A stretch of DNA of 58,205 nt from Intrasporangium calvum. GTDB lineage: Bacteria; Actinomycetota; Actinomycetes; Actinomycetales; Dermatophilaceae. A model generated the notes under the pieces. That model made no database searches, was not told the DNA's origin, and worked only from the letters and a program-made list of their open reading frames with translations. Numbering within the stretch: the stretch's first letter is position 1; the number at the start of each line of letters is the position of its first letter. Shown piece after piece: positions 24,305-33,171 of the stretch. Both the position numbers and the translations under genes were made by a program. The stretch is from contig NZ_JAPFQL010000057.1 in assembly GCF_028446585.1 (NCBI RefSeq), positions 1-58,205 on the forward strand, written 5' to 3'.

Positions 24305-24403
24305 ATGACCGGCACTCGCATCGCCCGGAAGCCGTGCCGCTTCGCGACACGCACCGATGGACTTCACCGGGCGCTGTCCGGGCGAGAGAACGGCAACTCA
24401 TGA
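24305..24403 (+). CDS. Possible 32-residue leader peptide of ABC operon
   Basis: ATG at 24305 has GGAGG 8 nt upstream (GGAGGAAGCGTCC). The frame ends with TGA overlapping the ATG of the ABC ATPase (ATGA at 24400-24403), as expected for translational coupling. The peptide MTGTRIARKPCRFATRTDGL is followed by 12 polar residues; it is basic and has no recognised family. Such leaders precede drug-export ABC genes in some bacteria, so ribosome-stalling control is a possibility, but coding is not proven. Confidence 0.35.
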   Translation: MTGTRIARKPCRFATRTDGLHRALSGRENGNS

Positions 24404-25092
24404 GTGGCAGCGCCGACGCGTCAGGACCACTGCTCCTCGAGGCGCGGGACCTTGCCCTCAGCTACGGCCCCACGGTGGCGCTGCGCGGTGTCTCCCTCGG
24501 GGTGGCACGAGGCGAGATCGTGGCTCTGGTGGGGCCGAGCGGTTCCGGCAAGTCGAGCCTGCTGCATTGTCTCGCGGGCCTCGTCGTGCCCGACTCCGGG
24601 AACGTCTTCCTCGACGGCACGGAGGTCTCGCGGCTCAGCGACGACGACCGCACGAGGCTGCGCCGGGACCGGTTCGGCTTCGTGCTCCAGTTCGGGCATC
24701 TCGTGCCGGATCTCACCTTGGCCGAGAACGTCTCCCTTCCGTTGCTGCTGCGCGGGCGATCCCGCGTCCGCGCCCTGCGGGAGGCCCACGCACTGCTGGA
24801 CGAGCTCGGTGTCGCAGAGTCGGCCGCTCGCTGCCCCGGGGAGGTGTCCGGGGGCCAGCAGCAGCGCGCCGCAGTCGCCCGAGCCCTGGTGGCGGGACCG
24901 GAGGTGGTCTTCGCGGACGAGCCGACCGGTGCCCTCGACACGGCCAACGGCGACGTCGTCATGTCCCTGCTCACGGAACGTTCCCGTGAGCGGGGGATCA
25001 CGGTCGTGGTGGTGACTCATGACCACAGCCGGCTCGCCGCGGTCGACCGAGTCATCCGTCTCGTGGACGGTGCGACGGCGGCAGCGGCATGA
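24400..25092 (+). CDS. ABC transporter ATP-binding protein (MacB/LolD type)
   Basis: A 230-residue nucleotide-binding subunit. Walker A GPSGSGKSSLL (about residue 45), Q-loop FVLQFGHLVPDLTL, signature VSGGQQQRAA, Walker B VVFADEPTGALD and the H-loop VVVVTHD are all present. It pairs with the FtsX-type permease that overlaps its stop by four bases (ATGA). MacB/LolD-type pairs work by mechanotransmission in export of lipoproteins, peptides or drugs. I chose the ATG at 24400; longer in-frame starts back to 24214 lack support. Confidence 0.93.
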   Translation: MSGSADASGPLLLEARDLALSYGPTVALRGVSLGVARGEIVALVGPSGSGKSSLLHCLAGLVVPDSGNVFLDGTEVSRLSDDDRTRLRRDRFGFVLQFGHLVPDLTLAENVSLPLLLRGRSRVRALREAHALLDELGVAESAARCPGEVSGGQQQRAAVARALVAGPEVVFADEPTGALDTANGDVVMSLLTERSRERGITVVVVTHDHSRLAAVDRVIRLVDGATAAAA

Positions 25093-27245
25093 GTCGCGGT
25101 GGGCGCCAGGGCGCGCCGCCCGGACTGCTGCTGCGGTTGGCCGCGCGTGGCCTGCGGTCCGGAGCTCGCCAGTTCGTCGCCTCGTGCATCATCGGGGGAC
25201 TCGGTGTCATCGTCCTGCTGGCCGGGCTGGCGGTCCTGCCGATCGCCACGGCCCAACGCGACACGCAGGCGGCTCGGACTCCCCAGCCAGCCTCGGCGGC
25301 GTCCGACTCCGGCCTCCTGCTGGAGACCGCCACCTCGGCCTACCGCGGGGAGACGATCCGTGGGCGGGAGGTGGCAGTGGTCGGAGGGTCCGAGCTCCGG
25401 CCCCCGGGGCTGAGCGAGATCCCGCGACCCGGCCAGCTCGTCGTGTCGCCGGCACTGCGCGACCTGCTGGCCGTCGACCCGGTTCTGCGGGAACGGATTC
25501 CGGGGACCGTCGTCGGTGTGATCGCCCGGCCGGGCCTGGTCGGTCCGAGGGAGCTGACCTACTACGCCGGCGTGACCGCCGCCGAGCTGTCGGCGGACGG
25601 CGTCCGGGTGACCACGGCCTTCGCCGACCCCGAGTTCACCGATCTCGCGGTGCCGAGCGAGGTCCGGATGGGCGGACCGTTCATCTCGATCACCTTCTTC
25701 CTGCCGGTGTTCTCCCTCTTCGTCATCGTGGCGCTGGCCGGCTCGGAGCGGCGTGATCGTCGCCTGAGTGCCCTCCGGCTGGTGGGCCTGACCGCGCGTG
25801 ACGTCCGATTGCTGGCGGCCGTCGAGGCCGCACTGATGGGTGTGGTCGCTGCTGCTCTCGGCGGGCTCGCCTTCGTCACATCGGCCCGGACCCTGGCGCC
25901 GCACGTGCCACTTGGGCCAGGGGTCTGGCCGACCGACGTCGAGATCCCGTGGACCGGCATCGTCGGGGCCGGCCTCGTCCTCCCGTTCCTGTCGGCCACC
26001 GTGGTCGACCGTGCCGGCCGACGGGCGCGCAGCATGCCCACGGCCGGCCACGCCCCAGCGGGGACGTCGCTCCGGGCCGGCCGGCGACTCGCCGTGCTGG
26101 CCACGGGGGTCGTCCTGATGGTGGCTGCCGAGCCGACGAGGCTGGTGCTGGGCCTGGACCCCGCTGTCGCGGTGCTCGGCCTCGGCTGCCTCCTGACGAT
26201 GATCGGTCTGTGCATCTCCGCCGGTCCGTTGGCGCGCTGGTCCGCGCGTGCCGTCAACCGCCGGACCTCTGCCGTGCCGGGCCTCGTCGCGGCGGCTCAG
26301 GTGGGCCGGCGGCCCGACCAGAGCGCCCGGGTCGCCATCGGCATGTCGCTGCTGGTCTTCGTCAGTGGGCTGCTCCTGTCCTTCTTCCCGCTTCTCTCCT
26401 CGTCGGATGCGGAGGCGGCTCGGGACCTGGCCGAGCGCGTCGGCGGCCGCGCCATCATCGCTCAGGTCTCCTCGGCATCGACGGTGAGCGAGATCGCCGC
26501 CGACGAAGGCGTGGCCGCCGTGATCGAGGCCCACGTCACCGGAGAGGGCCCGGGGCGGTCGACGATGCTCACCTGCCCCGGCATTGAGCAGGTGGCGGGT
26601 GACTGCACCGGCCCGGCCGCTCGAGCGGTGGTCGCTGCGCTGCGGGCCAACCAGGTGGTCGACTTCGACCTCGCACCGGAGCTGGTCGCCAGCGTGCCGC
26701 TCGCGACCTGGTCGGAGCCGGTGTCCCAGCACTCGATCGTCGTCCTGCCCCGGCCCTCGGTAGACGTCGAGGCCGTGCGCACGGCAGTGCTCCGAGCAGG
26801 TGGCACCGGCGAGGTGCTCACCACCAACGAGCGCCGTGAGGTGCGCATGCTCGAGACCAAGGTCTTTCGTGAGGCGACGCTGGTTGCCCTGGTCCTCGCG
26901 GCGCTCGTCGGGCTGGCCTCGCTCACCGCCGGGGTGCTGGACAGCGTGCAGCGGCAGCGGCGGTCCCTTCGCATGCTCCATGTCATGGGAGTCGGGCGGC
27001 GTGACCTGGGTGGGGCGCTGTTGCGGCAGTGCGCCCTGGCCGTGGGCCCGACGCTGGTCGTGGCGTGGGTGAGCGGCCTCCTCGCCTCCGTGGTGTTCCT
27101 CCGGCTCAATGACACCTCGACGCTCACGCCACCGAGCACGAGCGTCCTCGGGGTGCTGGCCGCGGCAGCGGCGTTGCCCCTCATCGCCACTGCCCTCGTG
27201 ATCCCTCGTCTCAACCGCCTCGTCCAGCTCAGGAGCCCCGAGTGA
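25089..27245 (+). CDS. FtsX-like ABC transporter permease
   Basis: A 718-residue membrane subunit with two FtsX/MacB permease halves. A first helix at about residues 28-52, an extracellular region to about 195, helices near 197-217, 240-262 and 280-300, further pairs near 325-420, a second extracellular region (about 430-595), and three final helices (about 600-715) with LRMLHVMGVGRRDLGGALL. Substrate unknown. Start overlaps the ATPase stop and the stop overlaps the next gene, so the three genes form one coupled operon. Confidence 0.9.
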   Translation: MSRGGRQGAPPGLLLRLAARGLRSGARQFVASCIIGGLGVIVLLAGLAVLPIATAQRDTQAARTPQPASAASDSGLLLETATSAYRGETIRGREVAVVGGSELRPPGLSEIPRPGQLVVSPALRDLLAVDPVLRERIPGTVVGVIARPGLVGPRELTYYAGVTAAELSADGVRVTTAFADPEFTDLAVPSEVRMGGPFISITFFLPVFSLFVIVALAGSERRDRRLSALRLVGLTARDVRLLAAVEAALMGVVAAALGGLAFVTSARTLAPHVPLGPGVWPTDVEIPWTGIVGAGLVLPFLSATVVDRAGRRARSMPTAGHAPAGTSLRAGRRLAVLATGVVLMVAAEPTRLVLGLDPAVAVLGLGCLLTMIGLCISAGPLARWSARAVNRRTSAVPGLVAAAQVGRRPDQSARVAIGMSLLVFVSGLLLSFFPLLSSSDAEAARDLAERVGGRAIIAQVSSASTVSEIAADEGVAAVIEAHVTGEGPGRSTMLTCPGIEQVAGDCTGPAARAVVAALRANQVVDFDLAPELVASVPLATWSEPVSQHSIVVLPRPSVDVEAVRTAVLRAGGTGEVLTTNERREVRMLETKVFREATLVALVLAALVGLASLTAGVLDSVQRQRRSLRMLHVMGVGRRDLGGALLRQCALAVGPTLVVAWVSGLLASVVFLRLNDTSTLTPPSTSVLGVLAAAAALPLIATALVIPRLNRLVQLRSPE

Positions 27246-27745
27246 ACTGTCTCCCGTCCATCGTCGTCCCGGTCGCGGCAGCGCTGCTCCTGACCGCCTG
27301 CTCGGCGGACTCGTCACAGTCACCGTCCGCTGACGGGACCCACGTCGTCGGACCCGTCGAGGACCCGGGTGGCATCCAGGACCCGGGCTCCCGCGCCGAC
27401 GCGGAGGGGGTTGCCGAGTCCGTGGCCGTCCTGCTCCCGGCGCTCGGCCGCGGTGACGGGCCGCGCTCCTGCTCGCTCATGGCGAGGGCTGCGCAGGACG
27501 AGCTCACGCGCCTCACCGGAGCGAAGTCCTGCGTCGAGGCCGTGCAGCCGTATGCAGCGCAGCTGAAGCCGTCCGACGTGGAGTGGCTCACCGGGGCCCG
27601 GGCCAGCGTGGTCGTCCTCGAGGGCCGGAGGGCCCAGGCCACGATCGGGCCCGGGCAGGGGACGGTCCCATCCGGGCTGGTGCCGCTCATGGGGAACCGC
27701 GCCACCTTCGAGCTCATCGAGGGCCGCTGGAACCTCGTCGGCTGA
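27242..27745 (+). CDS. Small secreted lipoprotein
   Basis: A 167-residue protein with a signal peptide and lipobox (AAALLLTAC, Cys20), so it is probably lipidated on the outer face of the membrane. The mature part has two further Cys residues (CSLMARAAQDEL and AKSC), likely a disulfide. No family recognised. GTG start overlapping the permease stop (GTGA) indicates it belongs to the ABC operon; it may be a substrate-binding or accessory subunit. Confidence 0.75.
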   Translation: MNCLPSIVVPVAAALLLTACSADSSQSPSADGTHVVGPVEDPGGIQDPGSRADAEGVAESVAVLLPALGRGDGPRSCSLMARAAQDELTRLTGAKSCVEAVQPYAAQLKPSDVEWLTGARASVVVLEGRRAQATIGPGQGTVPSGLVPLMGNRATFELIEGRWNLVG

Positions 27746-27777
27746 CAGCTGCGGCCTCGCCGTGCTCAATCCCATTC

Positions 27778-27799
27778 CGTATGACGCTGGGCTCGCTCC
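27778..27799 (-). repeat. Dispersed repeat, copy 9
   Basis: Core with one change (CAGCGTCATACG) and the long GAGCGAGCC flank, between the convergent lipoprotein and alpha-galactosidase genes. Confidence 0.7.
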
Positions 27800-27829
27800 C
27801 AGCGCAGCCCGCCGTGCGCTCGGCCTTGC

Positions 27830-28977
27830 TCACGACGACGGTCGAGGCGGGTCAGCGATCCGCGAGTCGCCGCTCGGCGAGAGGCGGAGCACGAGCGTCT
27901 CGTGCGACCCAAGGGGGACCTTCAGGCCGTCCTCGAGGTCGCCGAGGTCCCGGGCGGCGATGACATCGAGCGCCTGGTAGCACCCGGGCAGGCGCAGTGC
28001 CGCCGGGGACAGGTCCACCGTCGCCACGGAGTCGGAGTGGTTGAGGACGGCGACGGCAAGGCCGCCGCTCGAGAGTTCCCGGACCCACGTCATCGACTGG
28101 GCCGCAACGGAGGTGAGTCGAGCCGGCCGCCCCAAGGGGTCCTGGTTGATGGCGATGAGCCCTGGGTGCGTCAGCACGTCGATGGTTTCTGGCGATGCCG
28201 ACGCGAGGTCGTTGCCGGCGAACAGCGGCGCTGGGAGCACGCTCCAGAGGGCCATGTGGCTGAGGTTCTCAACGCTCGAAGCGCGCCGTTGCCCACTTGG
28301 AGCATGTCGGGGTCGGCCCAGCCCCCTGGGCCGCTCCCGCGCTGGGCGGCCCACTGCTGGTTGAGCAGGCTGAAGACGGACCCCCAGTGCGGCCAGATGT
28401 CGAAGGTGGTCCGCCACAGATGGGCCGTGCCACGCCCCCATTCCCACGGATGGCCGACCCCGTAGTCGGCCACCGAGTAGACGATGTCGCGGCCGGTCGC
28501 GATGAGCGCGTCCCGCATGACCTCGAAGGTCTCTCGCTCGTATTCACGAGTCTGCGGACCGGCCCCACACCAGTCGTACTTGAGGAAGTCGACGCCCCAC
28601 GAGGCGAAGAGCTCCGCGTCTGCGTGCTCGTGGCCGCGGCTGCCAACCCGTCCGGCGCACGTGCGCGCGCCGGGAGCGGAGTAGATGCCGAACTTGAGCC
28701 CGAGGGCGTGCACTGCCTCGGCCACGGCAGCCATGCCGCTCGGGAACCGCACCGGGTCGGCCAGGAGTCGTCCCCGGCCATCGCGTTCCGGGGCCTGCCA
28801 GCCGTCGTCGATGACGACGTAGGTGTAGCTGGCGTCCCTGAGCCCGCGCTCGACCATGGCCTCGGCCGCGGTGAGCACGACGCGCTCCGTGACGTTTTCG
28901 CCGACCTGGTTCCAGCTGTTCCAGCCCATGGGTGGGGTCGCGGCCAGCTGGAACCACGATGCGGGTGGGGCGGCCAC
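27830..28977 (-). pseudogene. Alpha-galactosidase, GH27, split by a frameshift
   Basis: Would hydrolyse terminal alpha-galactosides. Frame 1 from GTG 28977 reads TPPMGWNSWNQVGENVTE, the nucleophile region FLKYDWCGAG and the acid/base region GGWADPDMLQVGNGALR. At 28277/28276 homology moves to another frame, which continues SVENLSHMALWSVLPAPLFAGND through a beta-sandwich domain to 27830. A single missing base in the codon after GAL explains it; the joined protein would be about 382 residues, normal for bacterial GH27. Either a recent inactivation or a sequencing error. Its start abuts the oxidoreductase stop. Confidence 0.85.
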
Positions 28978-30174
28978 TCAACCCGCCTCAGCCGGCACGG
29001 GCCGGGGCCGCCCCGGCTGCCCTGCGGCGAAGTAGTCGATGATCTCGTCGGGCAGGGGCGGCACCGGAAGGGCCGAGCCGCCGCCGCGAAGGGACTGGGT
29101 GGCGACGATTCCGGCGGCCACGGCCTCGCGCGCGGCCACCGGGCTGGTCTCCGTCGACCCGCCGTGGACGGCGAAGCGGAGGAACTCGGCGATGAGCTTC
29201 GGGTCGGCGCCGCCATGGCCCCCGTCACCGTCAGCCACCACGTGGACCTGGTCCGGTGCGGCGCGCCCCTCGACGCGCCGGGTCCAGACGTGGATCTCGT
29301 CGCCCGGCCCGTCGCCGAGGTTCTCCAGCCGACCCTCGGTCCCGATGATGGTGTAGTTGCGCCAGTAGTCGGGGGTGAAGTGGCACTGCTGGTAGGAGGC
29401 GAGGACGCCGTTGTCGAGACGCAGGTGCGCCATCGAGAGGTCCTCGACGTCGATGACCTCGTTGAGGCCGTGCTGCTGCAGCGGCGGCCAGTGGTCGAGC
29501 GAGTACCAGTCGCCCATCCGCTGGTCGGAGTTGTCGCGACGGTCGGTGATGGCGCCGTAGACCATGAGGTCACCCATGGCCGAGACGGTCCGGGTGTAGC
29601 CGCCGGCCAGCCAGTGGATGACGTCGATGTCGTGCGAGCCCTTCTGCAGGAGCAGGCCAGTCGTGTTGGCCCGCTCCGCGTGCCAGTCCTTGAAGTAGAA
29701 GTCGCCACCGTGCCCGACGAAGTGGCGGCACCAGATCGACTTGACCTGCCCGATCGTTCCGGCCTCGATGATCTCCCGCATCTGACGCACCACCGGCATG
29801 TGCCGCATGTTGTGGCCGACGTAGAGCCGGGTGCCGGTCTCATAGGCGGTCCGCAGCATCTCGTCGGCCGCCTCCAACGTCACCTCGAGGGGCTTCTCGC
29901 AGAAGGTGGGGATGCCGGCGCGCAAGGTGCGGAGCGCCACCGCGGCATGCGCGTTGTCCGGGGTGAGGACGAGCACGGCGTCCGGTCGACTGGCTATGAG
30001 CTCGTCAAGACTGTGGGTGACCACGGCCTCGGGGAGGCGCGCGGCAGCGGCCTCACGGCTCAGCGGGCTGGTGTCGCAGACGATGCTGACCCGGGACCCC
30101 TGCCCGGGTCGCTCGACGTGCCGATGGAGGCCGGCGCGCAGGCCGAACCCGACGATTCCAACATTGAGATCCAT
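28978..30174 (-). CDS. Gfo/Idh/MocA-family oxidoreductase
   Basis: A 398-residue NAD(P)-dependent sugar or polyol dehydrogenase-like enzyme. N-terminal Rossmann motif VGIVGFGLRAGLHRHV, the family FCEKPLEVT (catalytic Lys of EKP) near residue 95, and GHNMRHMPVVRQMRE follow. The C-terminal half is the usual alpha/beta substrate domain, with KGSHDIDVIHWLAGG. Substrate not evident; the context suggests a sugar released by the alpha-galactosidase. First gene of a two-gene unit with its own promoter and operator. Confidence 0.88.
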   Translation of the reverse strand: MDLNVGIVGFGLRAGLHRHVERPGQGSRVSIVCDTSPLSREAAAARLPEAVVTHSLDELIASRPDAVLVLTPDNAHAAVALRTLRAGIPTFCEKPLEVTLEAADEMLRTAYETGTRLYVGHNMRHMPVVRQMREIIEAGTIGQVKSIWCRHFVGHGGDFYFKDWHAERANTTGLLLQKGSHDIDVIHWLAGGYTRTVSAMGDLMVYGAITDRRDNSDQRMGDWYSLDHWPPLQQHGLNEVIDVEDLSMAHLRLDNGVLASYQQCHFTPDYWRNYTIIGTEGRLENLGDGPGDEIHVWTRRVEGRAAPDQVHVVADGDGGHGGADPKLIAEFLRFAVHGGSTETSPVAAREAVAAGIVATQSLRGGGSALPVPPLPDEIIDYFAAGQPGRPRPVPAEAG

Positions 30175-30196
30175 GTGAATTGCTACCTGCCTCTAG

Positions 30197-30217
30197 TGCT
30201 TAATCGTTTCAATAGTA
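30197..30217 (-). promoter_or_regulatory. Promoter -10 with LacI-type operator for oxidoreductase-galactosidase unit
   Basis: On the minus strand TACTAT (30217-30212) is followed at once by TGAAACGATTAAG (30211-30199). The AATCGTTT core (30202-30209 on the plus strand) also occurs in the operator at 35161-35175, likewise just downstream of a -10. Centre at the CG, as in LacI-family sites. Confidence 0.6.
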
Positions 30218-30260
30218 CGAACCGCGACCGGGGCTCCGGCCGGAACCAACGAGCCGCCCG

Positions 30261-31280
30261 TCAAGCCCCGAGCGTCGACTCCCGCTCGAAGACCTGCCAT
30301 TCGAAGAAGTGCTCACCCGGCGGAGTCCCGTCATCGCCGGCCGCGCGGGAGACGAGCAGCTCCGCGACCGCCTCGAAGAAGCGCTCCGGGCCCACGCTCG
30401 TCATGCCGAGCCCGCGCGAGGTCGTCGCGAAGGCGTTGCCGACACTGGCGATCCCGATATCCGTCCCGGGGCGCAACCCGAGCGCCCCAGCGGCGCCCAG
30501 TGCTGCCTGCCCGATGTATTCGGACGTGGCCATCAGCGCCTGGGGACGGTCCGCGCGCCGCAGCAGCTCGAGCGCCGCGCGGAAGGCGGAGGACTCGTCG
30601 TCGCCTGCAGCCGGACACCACTCGGGCCTGACAGGGAGCCCCCGCGCCTTGAGAGCCTCGACATAGGCGGCCGGTCGCCCCCCGGGGCGAAGACGCGCGA
30701 TCCCGTTGGGGGACAGCAGGCCAACGGTCTCGTAGCGGTCGAGGAGGGTCTCGGCGAGGAGCCGGCAACCGGCGTGGTCGTCATTGCGGATGACGTCGAA
30801 CCCGTCCGGAGCCAGGTCCGGATCCATGACCACCAGGCGGTCGCCACTGGCTGCCAGCGTCCGGAGCAGAGCCGCATCACCCGGTCGGTCCGCGTCGTCG
30901 ATGAACACGACGTCGGGCTGCAGGCTGCGCACCAGTGGGCGCCAGTCGGCATCAGCCGCGACCAGAGGCGTGAGGTCGGTACCGCGTGTCGCCCGCCTGA
31001 CCGCCTCCACCAGGGCGAGGCTCCACGGGTCCGAGAGCATCGTCAGGGACAACAGGACGGTGCCCGTGCGACCGGTCCGCACTGCTCTCGCCGCCGAGCT
31101 GGGGACATAGCCGAGGGCCTCGGCCGCGTCCCGGACCCGGGCGGCCGTCTCGTCGCCCACTCGCGTCGTCGGCGAGCTCGACCGTCCGGAGAGGACGTAG
31201 GAGACCGTGGCGACCGAGACGCCCGCGCGCTCCGCGACCATGCGGATCGTCGGTCGTCGCGGCGAGGCTGCCTGCGCCAC
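30261..31280 (-). CDS. LacI-family transcriptional regulator
   Basis: A 339-residue repressor. The N-terminal helix-turn-helix reads TIRMVAERAGVSVATVSYVL, then a hinge helix and a periplasmic-binding-protein-like effector domain (about 65-335). I chose the GTG at 31280, with AGGAGG upstream, over 31475 because the DNA-binding domain should begin within a few residues of the start. Lies between the transporter and the catabolic genes; two near-identical operator-like sites at their promoters are its likely targets, with an alpha-galactoside or derivative as inducer. Confidence 0.92.
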   Translation of the reverse strand: MAQAASPRRPTIRMVAERAGVSVATVSYVLSGRSSSPTTRVGDETAARVRDAAEALGYVPSSAARAVRTGRTGTVLLSLTMLSDPWSLALVEAVRRATRGTDLTPLVAADADWRPLVRSLQPDVVFIDDADRPGDAALLRTLAASGDRLVVMDPDLAPDGFDVIRNDDHAGCRLLAETLLDRYETVGLLSPNGIARLRPGGRPAAYVEALKARGLPVRPEWCPAAGDDESSAFRAALELLRRADRPQALMATSEYIGQAALGAAGALGLRPGTDIGIASVGNAFATTSRGLGMTSVGPERFFEAVAELLVSRAAGDDGTPPGEHFFEWQVFERESTLGA

Positions 31281-31393
31281 TGGTCCTCCTGGTGGGTGGG
31301 GCAGGGCGAAGGCTGCCCCTGTCCGGCGAGTGTACTGACGGGCTGGGCCGGCCGCGGGAGCCGAGGGCATCGCGGCCGGCCGTCGCCGGCAGC

Positions 31394-33058
31394 TCAGATC
31401 GGGAAGATCCTGACGTCCTCGGGGAGCACCGCCTCGTACTCCTTGCGGATCCGGTCCCCACCGTCCTTCTTCCACCGCGCCACCGCCGCGTCGAGCTCGG
31501 ACAGCTTGGCGCGGCCGGTGACGATGTCGACGACCTTGTCGTAGAACGCGCTCGTCGCCGTCGGGCCGTACTTGGTGTTCGCGTCCGAGAAGGTGCCGGC
31601 CGTGGCGCTGCGCCAGCCCATGGCGATGAGCTTCTGCTCCTGCTGATGGACGTACTCGACGTCGTCGGCGTGCCCCGGGAAGAACAGCACGTTCTCGGGT
31701 GAGGTCATGATGTTGAGGGCCGAACGCACGCCTGGGATGTTGGTGAGGCCGGACTTGTTGAGCACCGGGTTGCCCTCGGAGTCGAGGGTGTAGTCCTCAC
31801 CCTCGGTCCCATAGTTCTTCTGGAGGAACTCAGTCGTCCCGAACGGCGCAGAGAGCCAGTTGACGAGGGAGAGCAGCTCGCGGATCTTGCCTTCGTCCGC
31901 CTTCTTGAACGGCGTGAAGCCCACCGTGCCGTAGCCCATGTTGTAGATCGGGGTGATCCCGGCCTCGAAGGCGAAGGGGACGAGGATCTCGGTCTGGGCG
32001 TCCGGCTTGAGGTCCCAGTACTTGCGGGAGTCGTGCGGGCCCGAGTTGACCTCGGCGGCCACGGTGCCGTTGACGAGGCGAGCGGAGATGTCGGGCACGT
32101 TGGCGTCGGGGTAGAACACACCGGCCCTGAAGAGCTGGGAGGTGAAGTCAAGGGCGGCCTTGAACTGGTCGGTCTCGAAACGGTGCACGAGGGTGCCGTC
32201 CGACGTGGCCATCCAGTTGACGAGGACGCCGAACCACTGCGACACCATGTGGAGCACGTTGATGTAGGCGGGCTGGAGAGCGAAGACGTTGCGGGCCGGG
32301 TCGTTGAGCTCCTTGACCTTCTCCATGAACTCAGCGCCCGAGGAGCACTGGAGCCCGCCGACCTGGTCCCACATCGTCTTGTTGCCGTGCATGACCTGGC
32401 CGAAGGGCGTTGAGGGGATCGGGGCGCCCCAGATCTTGCCGTTGACGATGGCGGTCTTCCACGACTCCGGCTTGAGGGCGGCCAGGTTGGGGTACTCGAG
32501 GACGGCGTCGCCGCTCAGGTACGGGGTCAGGTCCTGGAACTTCGCCTCGAGCATCGGGGCGACGTTGGGGATGCCCTGGTTCGGGGGGAGCCACATGAGG
32601 TCGGGCAGGTCGTCGGAGGCGAGGATCGTCGCGTGCTTGGCCGGGTAGTCGTCGATGACGATCTGCATGTCGAGCTCGCCGCCGAGCGCAGCGTTCAGCC
32701 GCTGCCAGTAGGCGTTGTCCTTCATCCCCGGGGCGACGGTGTCGAAGGTCTGGGACAGCGCCGTCACCCGGCCCTTGAGCGGCGGGGCGGTGGTCGACGC
32801 GACGGGCGTCGGCATCTTGCGGTAGCCGGCCTGCAGGCCTTCGGCGCTGCCGGGGAAGTCGGGAGCCGCCCCCGCGAACTCCTTGTAGGTCGGCAGCTTG
32901 AGCGCCGCCGACTTGGCGGCGCCCTCACCGGCACCGACTGCGGCGCCGGTGCCGCTGCTGCCTGAGCCGCAGGACGCGAGGCTCACGCCTGCCGTGATGA
33001 GTCCGAACGCTCCGAGCAGGGAGCGGCGGCTGAGGTGCGGGTTGGTGGAACTGGACAT
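31394..33058 (-). CDS. Extracellular sugar-binding lipoprotein (LplA-like)
   Basis: A 554-residue ABC solute-binding protein. The signal has a twin-Arg (LSRRSLLGAFGLITAGVS) and a lipobox ending SLASC (Cys about 30), followed by a Gly/Ser/Ala linker. Length and architecture (KGRVTALSQTFDTV, then DDLPDLMWLPP) fit the large LplA-type family associated with oligosaccharides and glycosaminoglycan-like sugars. Partner permeases are encoded just upstream. It would deliver the sugar on the outer membrane face. Confidence 0.88.
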   Translation of the reverse strand: MSSSTNPHLSRRSLLGAFGLITAGVSLASCGSGSSGTGAAVGAGEGAAKSAALKLPTYKEFAGAAPDFPGSAEGLQAGYRKMPTPVASTTAPPLKGRVTALSQTFDTVAPGMKDNAYWQRLNAALGGELDMQIVIDDYPAKHATILASDDLPDLMWLPPNQGIPNVAPMLEAKFQDLTPYLSGDAVLEYPNLAALKPESWKTAIVNGKIWGAPIPSTPFGQVMHGNKTMWDQVGGLQCSSGAEFMEKVKELNDPARNVFALQPAYINVLHMVSQWFGVLVNWMATSDGTLVHRFETDQFKAALDFTSQLFRAGVFYPDANVPDISARLVNGTVAAEVNSGPHDSRKYWDLKPDAQTEILVPFAFEAGITPIYNMGYGTVGFTPFKKADEGKIRELLSLVNWLSAPFGTTEFLQKNYGTEGEDYTLDSEGNPVLNKSGLTNIPGVRSALNIMTSPENVLFFPGHADDVEYVHQQEQKLIAMGWRSATAGTFSDANTKYGPTATSAFYDKVVDIVTGRAKLSELDAAVARWKKDGGDRIRKEYEAVLPEDVRIFPI

Positions 33059-33171
33059 CGGTTGCCTCTCGGGTGGGTTGGGTGCGGGCGAGGTGATGCG
33101 GGACGGGCAGTGGTGGGCCGGTCGGCTCGGTGAGCCGACGAGGCGGTCGGGGAGAGGTCGCGACGGGCCGG

